Shown here piece after piece: positions 37,707 to 44,261 of a stretch of 64,000 nucleotides of DNA (positions are counted from its first letter, which is position 1; each line of letters starts with the position of its first letter). Source of the DNA: Flavobacterium sp. N1994 (GTDB taxonomy: Bacteria; Bacteroidota; Bacteroidia; Flavobacteriales; Flavobacteriaceae); contig NZ_CP109999.1 of assembly GCF_025947145.1 (NCBI RefSeq), forward strand, positions 682,001 through 746,000. Direction: 5' to 3'. The notes under the pieces were generated by a model. It was not told the origin of the DNA. It saw nothing but the letters and a program-made list of their open reading frames with translations, and ran no database searches. Both the position numbers and the translations under genes were made by a program.

Positions 37707-39158
37707 GTGAAAAAAGAAGAAAATAAAAAAACCTACTGGACTATCTGTCAGGAATGCCAGGGACTCGGCAAAAAAAAACGCAGGCTTCGAAAAAAAGTGC
37801 GGCTCGAATTCCAAGCAGCGTTAGATACATTTGAAAAAACAAAGGGAGAAGGGAAAGCTCCTGTCCCTCCTGAATCACATCTATATGCCTGTCCCAACTG
37901 TTCCAAATCGGGACTGATAATGTCAGCCTTCCCTACTATTGTCGATACCGAAAACTACCCACACGTGGCCATTATTGGTGCTGGTATAGGCGGAGTGGCA
38001 TTAGCCGTAGCTTGTTTGCACCGAGGCATCCCTTTTACTCTTTATGAACGGGACAACAGCTTCGATGCCCGAGCCCAGGGCTATGGTCTCACTTTGCAGC
38101 AAGCCAGTAAAGCCATTGCCGGATTGGGCATTTTTTCATTGGAAGAAGGTGTGGTTTCAACAAGGCATTTAGTCCATACCACCGAAGGAAAAGTAATTGG
38201 GGAATGGGGCATGAGAAAGTGGAGGGCTGCAGATTCAGACAAGCCCCTAAAACGAAACAATATACATATAGCACGGCAGTCGTTGCGCGAGGCATTGCTC
38301 AAACAACTCGGCGGACATGAGGCGGTACAATGGGGCCATCAGTTAACCGATTGTAAGGAAGGTGATAGCGAAGGTATTCACCTTAGCTTTCTGGTGAAAG
38401 GCCAGATAAAAACGACCAAGACAGATCTCGTGGTGGGTGCCGATGGCATTCGCAGTTCAGTGCGCAGTATGATGATTGGTGAAGACGTTACCCCTTTGCG
38501 CTACCTAGGCTGTATCGTAATATTAGGAATTTGTCCTTTGGCGGCTCTTGAACCCCATGACTGCACTTTGCTCGACTCGGCTACGGTATTCCAAACGGCC
38601 AATGGCCATGAGCGTATCTATATGATGCCTTATACAGCAGACTCGGTAATGTGGCAGCTTAGCTATCCAATTCCCGAAAATGAGGCAAAAACGCTAAGTG
38701 CTCAGGGTGTTCAGGCACTCAAGCAGGAAGCAATTCGCAGGACTCAATGGCACCATCCCATTCCTCAAATCGTGGCTGCCACTCCAGAAACGCAACTATC
38801 TGGATATCCGGTGTATGATAGGGACTTACTCGATGCCACTATGTTCGAGGATAGTGGTTCCTGCACCCTGATCGGAGATGCTGCCCATCCTATGAGTCCA
38901 TTCAAAGGACAAGGAGCAAACCAGGCACTACTAGATGCACTGGCGCTGGCCCGAGCCATAACAAAAGAATGTCGACCTCTATCACAATGGCGAAAAGCCG
39001 GTGTGCGAAAAAGTATATTGACTGGGTTTGAATCAGAAATGATAGCCCGCTCTGCTATCAAAGTGAAAGAATCTGAAGCCGCAGCACAGTTCTTACATTC
39101 TGAAATAGTACTCCATGAAGGGGATAAACCAAGAGGTAGTTGTCGGAACAAAGAATAA
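37707..39158 (+). CDS. FAD-dependent monooxygenase-like protein with N-terminal zinc ribbon
   Basis: A 483-residue protein starting at GTG, 2 bases after mutB. Residues 14-65 form a probable zinc ribbon (CQEC at 14-17 and CPNC at 62-65) spaced by a basic helix. The rest is a PF01494-type aromatic hydroxylase fold: GAGIGG at 91-96, ERD ending the second strand, GADGIRSSV, and the FAD-ribityl motif IGDAAHPMSPFKGQGANQAL at about 388-407. TetX-like and salicylate-type hydroxylases are relatives; the substrate is unknown. Base composition is unlike its neighbours (38281-38340 is 36 G+C of 60), suggesting acquisition. Fusion of a zinc ribbon to this enzyme class is unusual. Confidence 0.83.
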   Translation: MKKEENKKTYWTICQECQGLGKKKRRLRKKVRLEFQAALDTFEKTKGEGKAPVPPESHLYACPNCSKSGLIMSAFPTIVDTENYPHVAIIGAGIGGVALAVACLHRGIPFTLYERDNSFDARAQGYGLTLQQASKAIAGLGIFSLEEGVVSTRHLVHTTEGKVIGEWGMRKWRAADSDKPLKRNNIHIARQSLREALLKQLGGHEAVQWGHQLTDCKEGDSEGIHLSFLVKGQIKTTKTDLVVGADGIRSSVRSMMIGEDVTPLRYLGCIVILGICPLAALEPHDCTLLDSATVFQTANGHERIYMMPYTADSVMWQLSYPIPENEAKTLSAQGVQALKQEAIRRTQWHHPIPQIVAATPETQLSGYPVYDRDLLDATMFEDSGSCTLIGDAAHPMSPFKGQGANQALLDALALARAITKECRPLSQWRKAGVRKSILTGFESEMIARSAIKVKESEAAAQFLHSEIVLHEGDKPRGSCRNKE

Positions 39159-39214
39159 CGAGGAAGCTATAAGTATGTTAGGAGTGTTGCTACAAGACTA
39201 ACCTTTCTTGTCAA

Positions 39215-39230
39215 TCCCGCGAAGGCGGGA
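39215..39230. repeat. GC-rich hairpin (CCCGCGAAGGCGGG type)
   Basis: TCCCGC-GAAG-GCGGGA, a 6-bp stem, in the 3' flank of the flavoprotein gene. Similar text is dispersed in many bacterial genomes. It is followed by the terminator at 39241. Confidence 0.55.
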
Positions 39231-39240
39231 ACATAAAATA

Positions 39241-39268
39241 AAACACTCACTTTACAGTGGGTGTTTTT
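39241..39268 (+). terminator. Terminator after the mut/flavoprotein genes
   Basis: AACACTCACT / AGTGGGTGTT, 10 pairs with one wobble, TTAC loop, T-run. Confidence 0.85.
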
Positions 39269-39278
39269 ATTTATAATG

Positions 39279-39293
39279 TACACTTTTAGTGTA
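39279..39293. promoter_or_regulatory. Palindrome upstream of higB (candidate operator)
   Basis: TACAC-TTTTA-GTGTA, within GTACAC...GTGTAAC. The same half-sites with a five-base spacer recur at 40665-40679. It lies 28 bases before the -33/-7 promoter of higB and 61 before its start, a plausible place for HigA autoregulation. Confidence 0.5.
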
Positions 39294-39341
39294 ACAAAAA
39301 TTAAACAAAAGAAAATAAGTTTGCAATTTGAAAACTTTTAT

Positions 39342-39349
39342 TACATTTG
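39342..39349 (+). promoter_or_regulatory. -7 promoter box of higBA
   Basis: TACATTTG with TTG 18 bases upstream (39321-39323), a close match to the phylum consensus. The box ends 4 bases before the higB ATG, so the mRNA may have little or no leader. Confidence 0.65.
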
Positions 39350-39353
39350 ACCA

Positions 39354-39683
39354 ATGAAAATTCTCGTAAGGAAAACGATTTTATTCTACATTAAGAAATA
39401 TCCAAATGCCGAAACACAAGTAATGATTTGGTATAATGAATTTTCTAAACTAGAGTTTCACAATTTTAATGAACTTAAAAAAGTATACGGAAACGCAAGT
39501 ATTGTAAATAACAATAGAGTTGTGTTTAATATCAAAGGAAATGATTACCGTTTAGTAGTAGCCGTTAACTTTCTACAAGCAGCTTGTTATGTGATTTGGT
39601 TTGGAACTCACAAAGAATATGACAAAATTAATGTTGAAACTATTGCTTTTGATACCACAATCTTAACTGATAAAAAAAGATAA
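39354..39683 (+). CDS. higB: HigB-type mRNA interferase toxin
   Basis: A 109-residue protein of the HigB_toxin family (PF09907), RNases that cut mRNA on the ribosome. Typical stretches are KTILFYIKKYPNAETQVMIWYNEF and NNRVVFNIKGNDYRLVVAVNFLQAACYVIWFGTHKEYDKI, with the conserved ...YRLV..V.F.....yIwFiGtH.eYdk motif that forms the core and active site. Toxin precedes antitoxin with a 2-base gap, as usual for higBA. The start cannot be much later without losing the first strand. Confidence 0.92.
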   Translation: MKILVRKTILFYIKKYPNAETQVMIWYNEFSKLEFHNFNELKKVYGNASIVNNNRVVFNIKGNDYRLVVAVNFLQAACYVIWFGTHKEYDKINVETIAFDTTILTDKKR

Positions 39684-39685
39684 CC

Positions 39686-40042
39686 ATGAACTGGAAAGTA
39701 TTAAAAACCGAAGAAGATTATAATAAAGCTTCCATACGAATGATGGAACTATTCCATGCTGAACCTAACACTCCCGAAAGCGATGAGTTAGATTTACTTA
39801 TAGTATTAATTAAGGATTATGATGAAAAACACTATCAACTTCCAGAACTCGATGCCTTGGAAGTGATAAAAATTAAAATGCAGGAAATGGGAATTAAAGC
39901 CAAAGATCTTGAGACCATAATTGGAAGCAAAGGTCACGTTTCTGCCATACTATCAGGAAAAAGAGAAATCACCTTAAAAATGGCGCAAAAACTAAAAAAC
40001 TATTTTGGTATTCCTGCTGATGTATTTCTACACAGTGCATAA
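39686..40042 (+). CDS. higA: HigA-type antitoxin with helix-turn-helix
   Basis: A 118-residue partner of HigB. Residues 1-60 are an acidic helical region (KVLKTEEDYNKASIRMMELFHAEPNTPESDELDLLIVLIKDYDEKHY) that covers the toxin in this family; residues 65-115 form an XRE-type helix-turn-helix (IKMQEMGIKAKDLETIIGSKGHVSAILSGKREITLKMAQKL) expected to bind the promoter. The palindrome at 39279 is the natural candidate site. Length and order are normal. Confidence 0.92.
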   Translation: MNWKVLKTEEDYNKASIRMMELFHAEPNTPESDELDLLIVLIKDYDEKHYQLPELDALEVIKIKMQEMGIKAKDLETIIGSKGHVSAILSGKREITLKMAQKLKNYFGIPADVFLHSA

Positions 40043-40163
40043 GAAAATAAAACAGAAGTATACCACAACTTATGATTTCCGTGTGAGTAAAGTAATCTAT
40101 TATTTAAAGTAAAAACCTGACCGCTTTAAATTGAGTTACTCCTAAAGTTAGTATTGAAAACAA

Positions 40164-40646
40164 ATGAAAATCCAGTCCTTCTCTCCTATCTCTGATGGCA
40201 ATGGAAAAATTCTCATACTGGGAACAATGCCTGGTGCACAGTCATTAGTCCTAAACGAATATTATGGCAATCCCAGAAATCATTTTTGGAAGCTGCTATT
40301 TACCCTCTTTAACGAAACCCATAGTACCGATTATCAAACTAAGAAAAACCTAATCCTTAAAAACAATATAGCGCTTTGGGATGTCTTACAGACTTGCGAA
40401 CGCCAAGGCAGTCTGGATAGCAATATCCTAAAGGAAATCCCGAATGATTTTGACACCTTTCTAAACCACCATCCTAATATCACTCACATCTTTTTTAATG
40501 GGCAACAAGCAGCAAAGTTTTTCAAAAAATATGTCACCGTCACCAACAACTACACCCTAGTGACTTTACCTTCCACCAGTCCAGCCAACGCAGGAACCTC
40601 CTTTGAAAAGAAACTAACCGAATGGCAACAGTTAATACTAGAATAA
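40164..40646 (+). CDS. Hypoxanthine/uracil-DNA glycosylase family protein
   Basis: A 160-residue protein of the uracil-DNA glycosylase superfamily, matching the DNA-deoxyinosine (hypoxanthine) glycosylase subfamily: motif 1 LGTMPGAQSLVLNEYYGNPRNHFW, then IALWDVLQTCERQGSLDSNI, and motif 2 near the end LPSTSPANAG. It would remove deaminated bases from DNA. It is about 120 bases after higA with no visible terminator between, and palindromes like the higBA candidate operator flank the three-gene group, so joint regulation or a shared mobile origin is possible. Confidence 0.88.
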   Translation: MKIQSFSPISDGNGKILILGTMPGAQSLVLNEYYGNPRNHFWKLLFTLFNETHSTDYQTKKNLILKNNIALWDVLQTCERQGSLDSNILKEIPNDFDTFLNHHPNITHIFFNGQQAAKFFKKYVTVTNNYTLVTLPSTSPANAGTSFEKKLTEWQQLILE

Positions 40647-40664
40647 CTTAAAGAAAGCAAAATG

Positions 40665-40679
40665 TACACAAAAAGTGTA
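40665..40679. promoter_or_regulatory. Second higBA-type palindrome, downstream of the glycosylase gene
   Basis: TACAC-AAAAA-GTGTA inside GTACAC...GTGTATC; same half-sites and spacer length as 39279-39293. It closes the higB-higA-glycosylase block. Confidence 0.5.
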
Positions 40680-40723
40680 TCTCTAAGTAAAAATCCGTTA
40701 ATAGCTTAGACCTGACAGCTGAT

Positions 40724-40942
40724 AATCCCATTAGGGATTTAATTTCTGTAGAAAACCGTTAAATCAAACATGATAACCCCGTTAGGGGTTTAATTTTGGT
40801 AGAACAACAAAGGTCACAAACAATAAATCCCGTTAGGGATTAAATTTCGGTAGAAAACCGTTAAATCAAACATGATAACCCCGTTAGGGGTTTAATTTGG
40901 GTAGAACAACAAATGTCACAAACAATAAATCCCGTTAGGGAT
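40724..40942 (+). repeat. Palindrome array upstream of the Y1 transposase
   Basis: Five palindromes at 40724, 40775, 40826, 40877 and 40928, alternating AATCCCGTTAGGGATT (type A) and AACCCCGTTAGGGGTT (type B) every 51 bases, i.e. a 102-base direct repeat. Between them are small stems such as CGGT-AGAAA-ACCG. Together with the last repeat this fills the gene-free stretch 40647-40950. Confidence 0.85.
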
Positions 40943-41436
40943 GATATAAAATGGCAAATACATACACGCAAATACATATCCAATTTGTTTTCGCTGTAAA
41001 GCACAGAGACGGATTAATCCATTCCACATTCAAAGAAGAATTATACCAATACATTGCAGGCATTATTAAATACCATAATCATAAATTATTAGTTATAAAC
41101 GGAATGCCTGATCATTTGCACCTATTAGTTGGAATGCGACCAACACAATCTATTTCAGAATTAATGCAAGACATAAAAGCAAGTTCTTCAAAATGGATAA
41201 ATGAAAAGCAATTTTTAAAAGTAAAATTTGAATGGCAAGAAGGATACGGTGCCTTTTCATATTCTAAATCTAGTGTTAATAGGGTCATTGACTATATTAA
41301 AAATCAAGAACAACATCATACAATTCAAACCTTTCAAGAGGAATATTTAGAATTTTTAAAATTATTTGATATTGAATATGACGCAAAATATGTTTTTAAA
41401 GAGCCAATGTAAATTATATCATCCCTAACGGGATTT
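40927..41436 (+). mobile_element. Transposase gene bounded by perfect 23-bp inverted repeats
   Basis: The 23 bases at 40927-40949 (AAATCCCGTTAGGGAT then GATATAA) recur exactly, inverted, at 41414-41436. Only one base separates each repeat from the start (40951) and the stop (41412) of the Y1 transposase. This 510-bp unit looks like a minimal transposon or a REP-RAYT-type locus. Classical IS200 elements have subterminal hairpins rather than long perfect inverted ends. Confidence 0.75.
40951..41412 (+). CDS. IS200-like Y1 (HUH) transposase
   Basis: A 153-residue single-strand transposase (Y1_Tnp). The HUH motif is His55-Leu-His57 in NGMPDHLHLLVGM; the nucleophile is probably Tyr115 in NRVIDYIKNQEQHH. 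LMQDIKASSSKWINE and YGAFSYSKSSV are typical of the family, and the C-terminal tail (FQEEYLEFLKLFDIEYDAKYVF) is that of a common Bacteroidota subgroup. It has only this domain, with no TnpB. Its tight setting inside a field of palindromes suggests a REP-associated (RAYT-like) enzyme, though I cannot assign it to a RAYT group by eye. Confidence 0.9.
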   Translation: MANTYTQIHIQFVFAVKHRDGLIHSTFKEELYQYIAGIIKYHNHKLLVINGMPDHLHLLVGMRPTQSISELMQDIKASSSKWINEKQFLKVKFEWQEGYGAFSYSKSSVNRVIDYIKNQEQHHTIQTFQEEYLEFLKLFDIEYDAKYVFKEPM

Positions 41437-41472
41437 TTCTAATCATTAAAATCATTCTTTCTACCGAAATTA

Positions 41473-41488
41473 AATCCCTAACGGGATT
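41473..41488 (-). repeat. Type A palindrome, inverted copy downstream of the transposase
   Basis: On the minus strand it reads AATCCCGTTAGGGATT followed by TAATTTCGGTAGA, the same text as the plus-strand copy at 40826, so copies on the two sides of the gene point toward each other. Confidence 0.8.
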
Positions 41489-41533
41489 ATTTTACAATAA
41501 AATATTGATAGACATTCTAATACAAATACCAAA

Positions 41534-41914
41534 AACTAATAATCCTCTTTGCCAAATCAAAACCCCGCTAGGGGTGCAATCTGGGTAAAAAACCCAAATG
41601 TCATATCCAATAAATCCCTTTAGGGATGGTATAAAATACTATCTTAATATCAATCCCATAAACTAATAATCGTCTTTGCCAAAACAAAACACCGTTAGGG
41701 GTGCAATTTGGGTAAAAAACCCAAATGTCATATCCAATAAATCCCTATAGGGATGCTATAAAATACTATCTTAGTATCAATCCCAAAAACTAATAATCCT
41801 CTTTGCCAAAACAAAACTCCGTTAGGGGTGCAATCTGGGTAAAAAAACCAAATATCATAACCCAAAAATCCCTTTAGGGATGCTATAAAATACAACTAAA
41901 ATAATCCCAAAACA
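41534..41914 (+). repeat. 127-bp tandem repeat, three copies, two palindromes each
   Basis: Copies start at 41534, 41661 and 41788. Each has a type B-like palindrome (for example ACCCCGCTAGGGGT at 41562), a GGGT-AAAAA-ACCC stem, and a type A palindrome (AATCCCTTTAGGGAT at 41613, AATCCCTATAGGGAT at 41740, AATCCCTTTAGGGAT at 41867) followed by GNTATAAAATAC, matching the text just before the transposase start. It occupies most of the gene-free interval 41413-42010. Confidence 0.88.
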
Positions 41915-42010
41915 ATAAAAATACCCCACTAAAATTTCGTAACTTTAAAGTACAAAATTGGCCATCTGTTGGCGTAGAGAACTAATTTTATAACTTAAAA
42001 TCAAAACAAA

Positions 42011-42421
42011 ATGAAAGCAACAAGAAGAGTCGGAATTTGGTTAGACCATACCGTAGCGCGAGTGATTGAATACAACACTGAGGAGCTAAAAGCAACAACC
42101 CTAAAGTCAGACCTTCAAGGTTTAGATGATCAGGACGCGTTGCAACACAGCGAGAGTTTGTTACACAACAAAGAGAACCAACACCTAAAAGCCTTTTATA
42201 AGGATATCATTGCCATTATAAAAGACTATGACGAAATCCTCCTCTTTGGGCCAACCACCGCGAAAACCGAGTTATTCAACCTCATCCGCGAAGAACACAA
42301 ATACGACCACCTCAAAATAGAAACCAAGTCAGCCGAAAAAATGTCCCCACCCGAGGAACATGACTTTGTCATCAACCATTTCAAAACTGTCCTCCACTAC
42401 GAGAGCCCGTTTACGAAATAA
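42011..42421 (+). CDS. Conserved-looking unknown protein
   Basis: A 136-residue soluble protein that I do not recognise with confidence. It starts MKATRRVGIWLDHTVARVIEY and has an alpha/beta look, with a strand-turn-helix EILLFGPTTAKTELFNLI that recalls the domains of release-factor-like (eRF1/Pelota, baeRF) proteins; this is a weak visual likeness. The C-terminus (EHDFVINHFKTVLHY) is helical. No signal peptide or membrane segment. It lies inside the palindrome field, has normal A+T content, and is followed by a good terminator at 42441. Confidence 0.7.
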   Translation: MKATRRVGIWLDHTVARVIEYNTEELKATTLKSDLQGLDDQDALQHSESLLHNKENQHLKAFYKDIIAIIKDYDEILLFGPTTAKTELFNLIREEHKYDHLKIETKSAEKMSPPEEHDFVINHFKTVLHYESPFTK

Positions 42422-42440
42422 AAGTGTTTATAATTAGTAA

Positions 42441-42472
42441 AAAACACCCGCTGTGAAGTGGGTGTTTTTTTT
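42441..42472 (+). terminator. Terminator after the unknown protein at 42011
   Basis: AAAACACCC-GCT / AGT-GGGTGTTTT stem with a GTGA loop and an eight-base T-run. Confidence 0.88.
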
Positions 42473-42476
42473 ATCC

Positions 42477-42596
42477 AACCCTGATAGGGGTTTAATATGG
42501 TTAGATGGATAATCAACAAAACAAAATCCCGTAGGGATTAAATCTGGGTAGAAAAAATAATCTGTCAACCACCAAAATCCCTTTAGGGATGATATA
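42477..42596 (+). repeat. Three further palindromes downstream of 42421
   Basis: AACCCTGATAGGGGTT at 42477, AATCCCGTAGGGATT at 42525 and AATCCCTTTAGGGAT at 42576, the last followed by GATATAA as at the transposase ends. Spacing is 48-51 bases. The rest of 42422-42810 holds a terminator, a dispersed-repeat-like sequence at 42661 and the controller promoter, but no gene. Confidence 0.82.
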
Positions 42597-42660
42597 ACCC
42601 ACCAACACACCACATCATTCAACACAATCTTCTCATTCCCGCGAACTTGTGAACCCCAAT

Positions 42661-42690
42661 ATTGTCATGCTGACGAAGGAAGCATCTCAA
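42661..42690 (+). repeat. Dispersed-repeat-like sequence
   Basis: TGTCATGCTGACGAAGGAAG followed by CATCT resembles short text that recurs in intergenic regions of many Bacteroidota genomes. Only one copy is present here, so the call rests on memory. Confidence 0.35.
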
Positions 42691-42769
42691 ACCGCCCACT
42701 ATCCTTCTATTTTTTTTATTCTTACCCTCTGAAAACTTTGTTGACAAATACCCAACCATGCTTACTATT

Positions 42770-42805
42770 GTAGGCGGGTCAATCGTAGGCATCAATATAA
42801 ATTTA
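42770..42805 (+). promoter_or_regulatory. Candidate controller-protein boxes and promoter of the restriction system
   Basis: Two direct repeats GTAGGC...TCAAT (GTAGGC at 42770 and 42785; TCAAT at 42779 and 42792) precede a TAAATTTA -7-like box (42798-42805) and the start of the HTH gene at 42811. Tandem boxes just upstream of a controller gene are usual for restriction-modification control by C proteins. Confidence 0.45.
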
Positions 42806-42810
42806 AACAC

Positions 42811-43032
42811 ATGAATATTAAAGAAAAATTTGGACAAAAAGTGAAAGCACTACGAGAAGAAAAAGGCTTCTCTATTGAGCAATTAGCTAATATCTCCAAT
42901 GTAGACAGGAACTATATCTCTGATATAGAAAAAGGAAAAAGAAATGCTTCGATTGAAATAATCGAGAAAGTAATAACCGGATTAGAAACTGATTTTGCAA
43001 CATTCTTCAGTGATAAAAGTTTTAAGAAATGA
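42811..43032 (+). CDS. XRE-family controller (C protein-like)
   Basis: A 73-residue single-domain helix-turn-helix protein: KFGQKVKALREEKGFSIEQLANISNVDRNYISDIEKGKRNASIEIIEKVITGLE covers all five helices. Size, sequence type and position directly before a methyltransferase and endonuclease match controller (C) proteins that delay endonuclease expression. Its last codon and stop overlap the methylase start by 4 bases. Control of the operon via the tandem boxes at 42770 is inferred. Confidence 0.85.
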   Translation: MNIKEKFGQKVKALREEKGFSIEQLANISNVDRNYISDIEKGKRNASIEIIEKVITGLETDFATFFSDKSFKK

Positions 43033-44261
43033 AATCTAAAAAATTGAAAGTAGCGGAGCTATTTGCTGGTGTTGGAGGATTTCGACTAGGTTTAGAAAAA
43101 AATAATCTTTATGAAGTAGTTTGGAGTAACCAATGGGAACCATCTACAAAAATTCAACATGCTTCTATGGTTTATGAAGCACGTTTTGGTTCTGAAAATC
43201 ATTCAAACCAAGATATTGCTCAAGTACCAATATCTGAAATTCCCGATCATGATATACTTGTTGGAGGCTTTCCTTGTCAAGACTATTCTGTAGCTACTAC
43301 TCTTCACAACTCAAAAGGTTTGATTGGGAAAAAAGGTGTGCTTTGGTGGTCGATTCAAAAGATATTAAATGATAAAAAAAACAAACCAAAATATCTATTT
43401 CTTGAGAATGTAGATCGACTTTTAAAATCTCCTTCAAATCAAAGAGGAAGAGATTTTGCTGTAATGTTAAAAAGTTTAGACGATTTAGGTTATGCTGTTG
43501 AATGGAGAGTAATAAATGCTGCAGAATATGGAATGCCTCAAAGAAGAAGAAGAGTTTTCTTCTTAGGCTATCATAAATCAACCAAACTTTATCAAAAAAT
43601 GAAACAATCTATAAAAATAGATTGGCTTACAAACGAAGGGACAATTGCAAAAGGCTTCCCTGTTTCAATTGAAAATAGTAATATAAATTCTTTTGAATTA
43701 AATGGCGATTTAGTTGAAGTGTCAGATAATTTTAATAAAGATGGTAAATTATCCCCTTTCTTGAATACTGGTTTATTGATAGATGGGCAAATTCATACTA
43801 TAAAAACTTATCCAAATTATGATGGCAGTAGAACTGTTTTAAAAGATGTATTGCAAAACGGTGAGGTGACTGATGATTTTTTCATAAATGAAAATGATTT
43901 GATGAAATGGGAATATTTAAAAGGATCTAAAAAAGAAGTGAGAAGAACTGCTGATGATTTTGAATACAATTACAGTGAAGGAGCAATGATTTTTCCTGAT
44001 GCATTAGACAATGCTTCAAGAACTATTATTACAGGAGAAGGAGGAAATTCACCTTCAAGATTTAAGCATGTTGTCAAATCAGATAGAGGATTAAGAAGGC
44101 TAACACCAGTAGAGCTAGAAAGACTAAATATGTTCCCAGATAATCACACCAAATTAAATGGAATTACAGATACAAAAAGAGCCTTTTTCATGGGAAATGC
44201 TTTAGTTGTTGGGGTCATAGAAAAAATTGGCGATGAATTATATAAAAACATAAATGAGTAA
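43029..44261 (+). CDS. C5-cytosine DNA methyltransferase of a type II system
   Basis: A 410-residue m5C methyltransferase: motif I ELFAGVGGFRLGLE (residues 10-23), motif IV catalytic Cys83 in GGFPCQDYSVAT, motif VI ENVDRLLKSP (126-), motif VIII QRRRRVFFLGY, and motifs IX-X RLTPVELERLNMFPDNHT and GNALVVGVIEKIG. Order and length are those of monospecific enzymes. M.Sau3AI has a similar size and the adjacent endonuclease is Sau3AI-like, so protection of GATC at cytosine is likely but inferred. It overlaps the endonuclease gene by 8 bases. Confidence 0.93.
   Translation: MKSKKLKVAELFAGVGGFRLGLEKNNLYEVVWSNQWEPSTKIQHASMVYEARFGSENHSNQDIAQVPISEIPDHDILVGGFPCQDYSVATTLHNSKGLIGKKGVLWWSIQKILNDKKNKPKYLFLENVDRLLKSPSNQRGRDFAVMLKSLDDLGYAVEWRVINAAEYGMPQRRRRVFFLGYHKSTKLYQKMKQSIKIDWLTNEGTIAKGFPVSIENSNINSFELNGDLVEVSDNFNKDGKLSPFLNTGLLIDGQIHTIKTYPNYDGSRTVLKDVLQNGEVTDDFFINENDLMKWEYLKGSKKEVRRTADDFEYNYSEGAMIFPDALDNASRTIITGEGGNSPSRFKHVVKSDRGLRRLTPVELERLNMFPDNHTKLNGITDTKRAFFMGNALVVGVIEKIGDELYKNINE

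Noticed and set aside
40724..42596. CRISPR array
   Set aside because: The repeated palindromes are 14-16 bases with spacers that are themselves repeated, and no cas genes are near. This fits REP-like repeats, not CRISPR.
42619..42837. 72-residue minus-strand frame upstream of the controller gene
   Set aside because: It covers the dispersed repeat and the controller promoter and ends in the controller gene; no conserved pattern.
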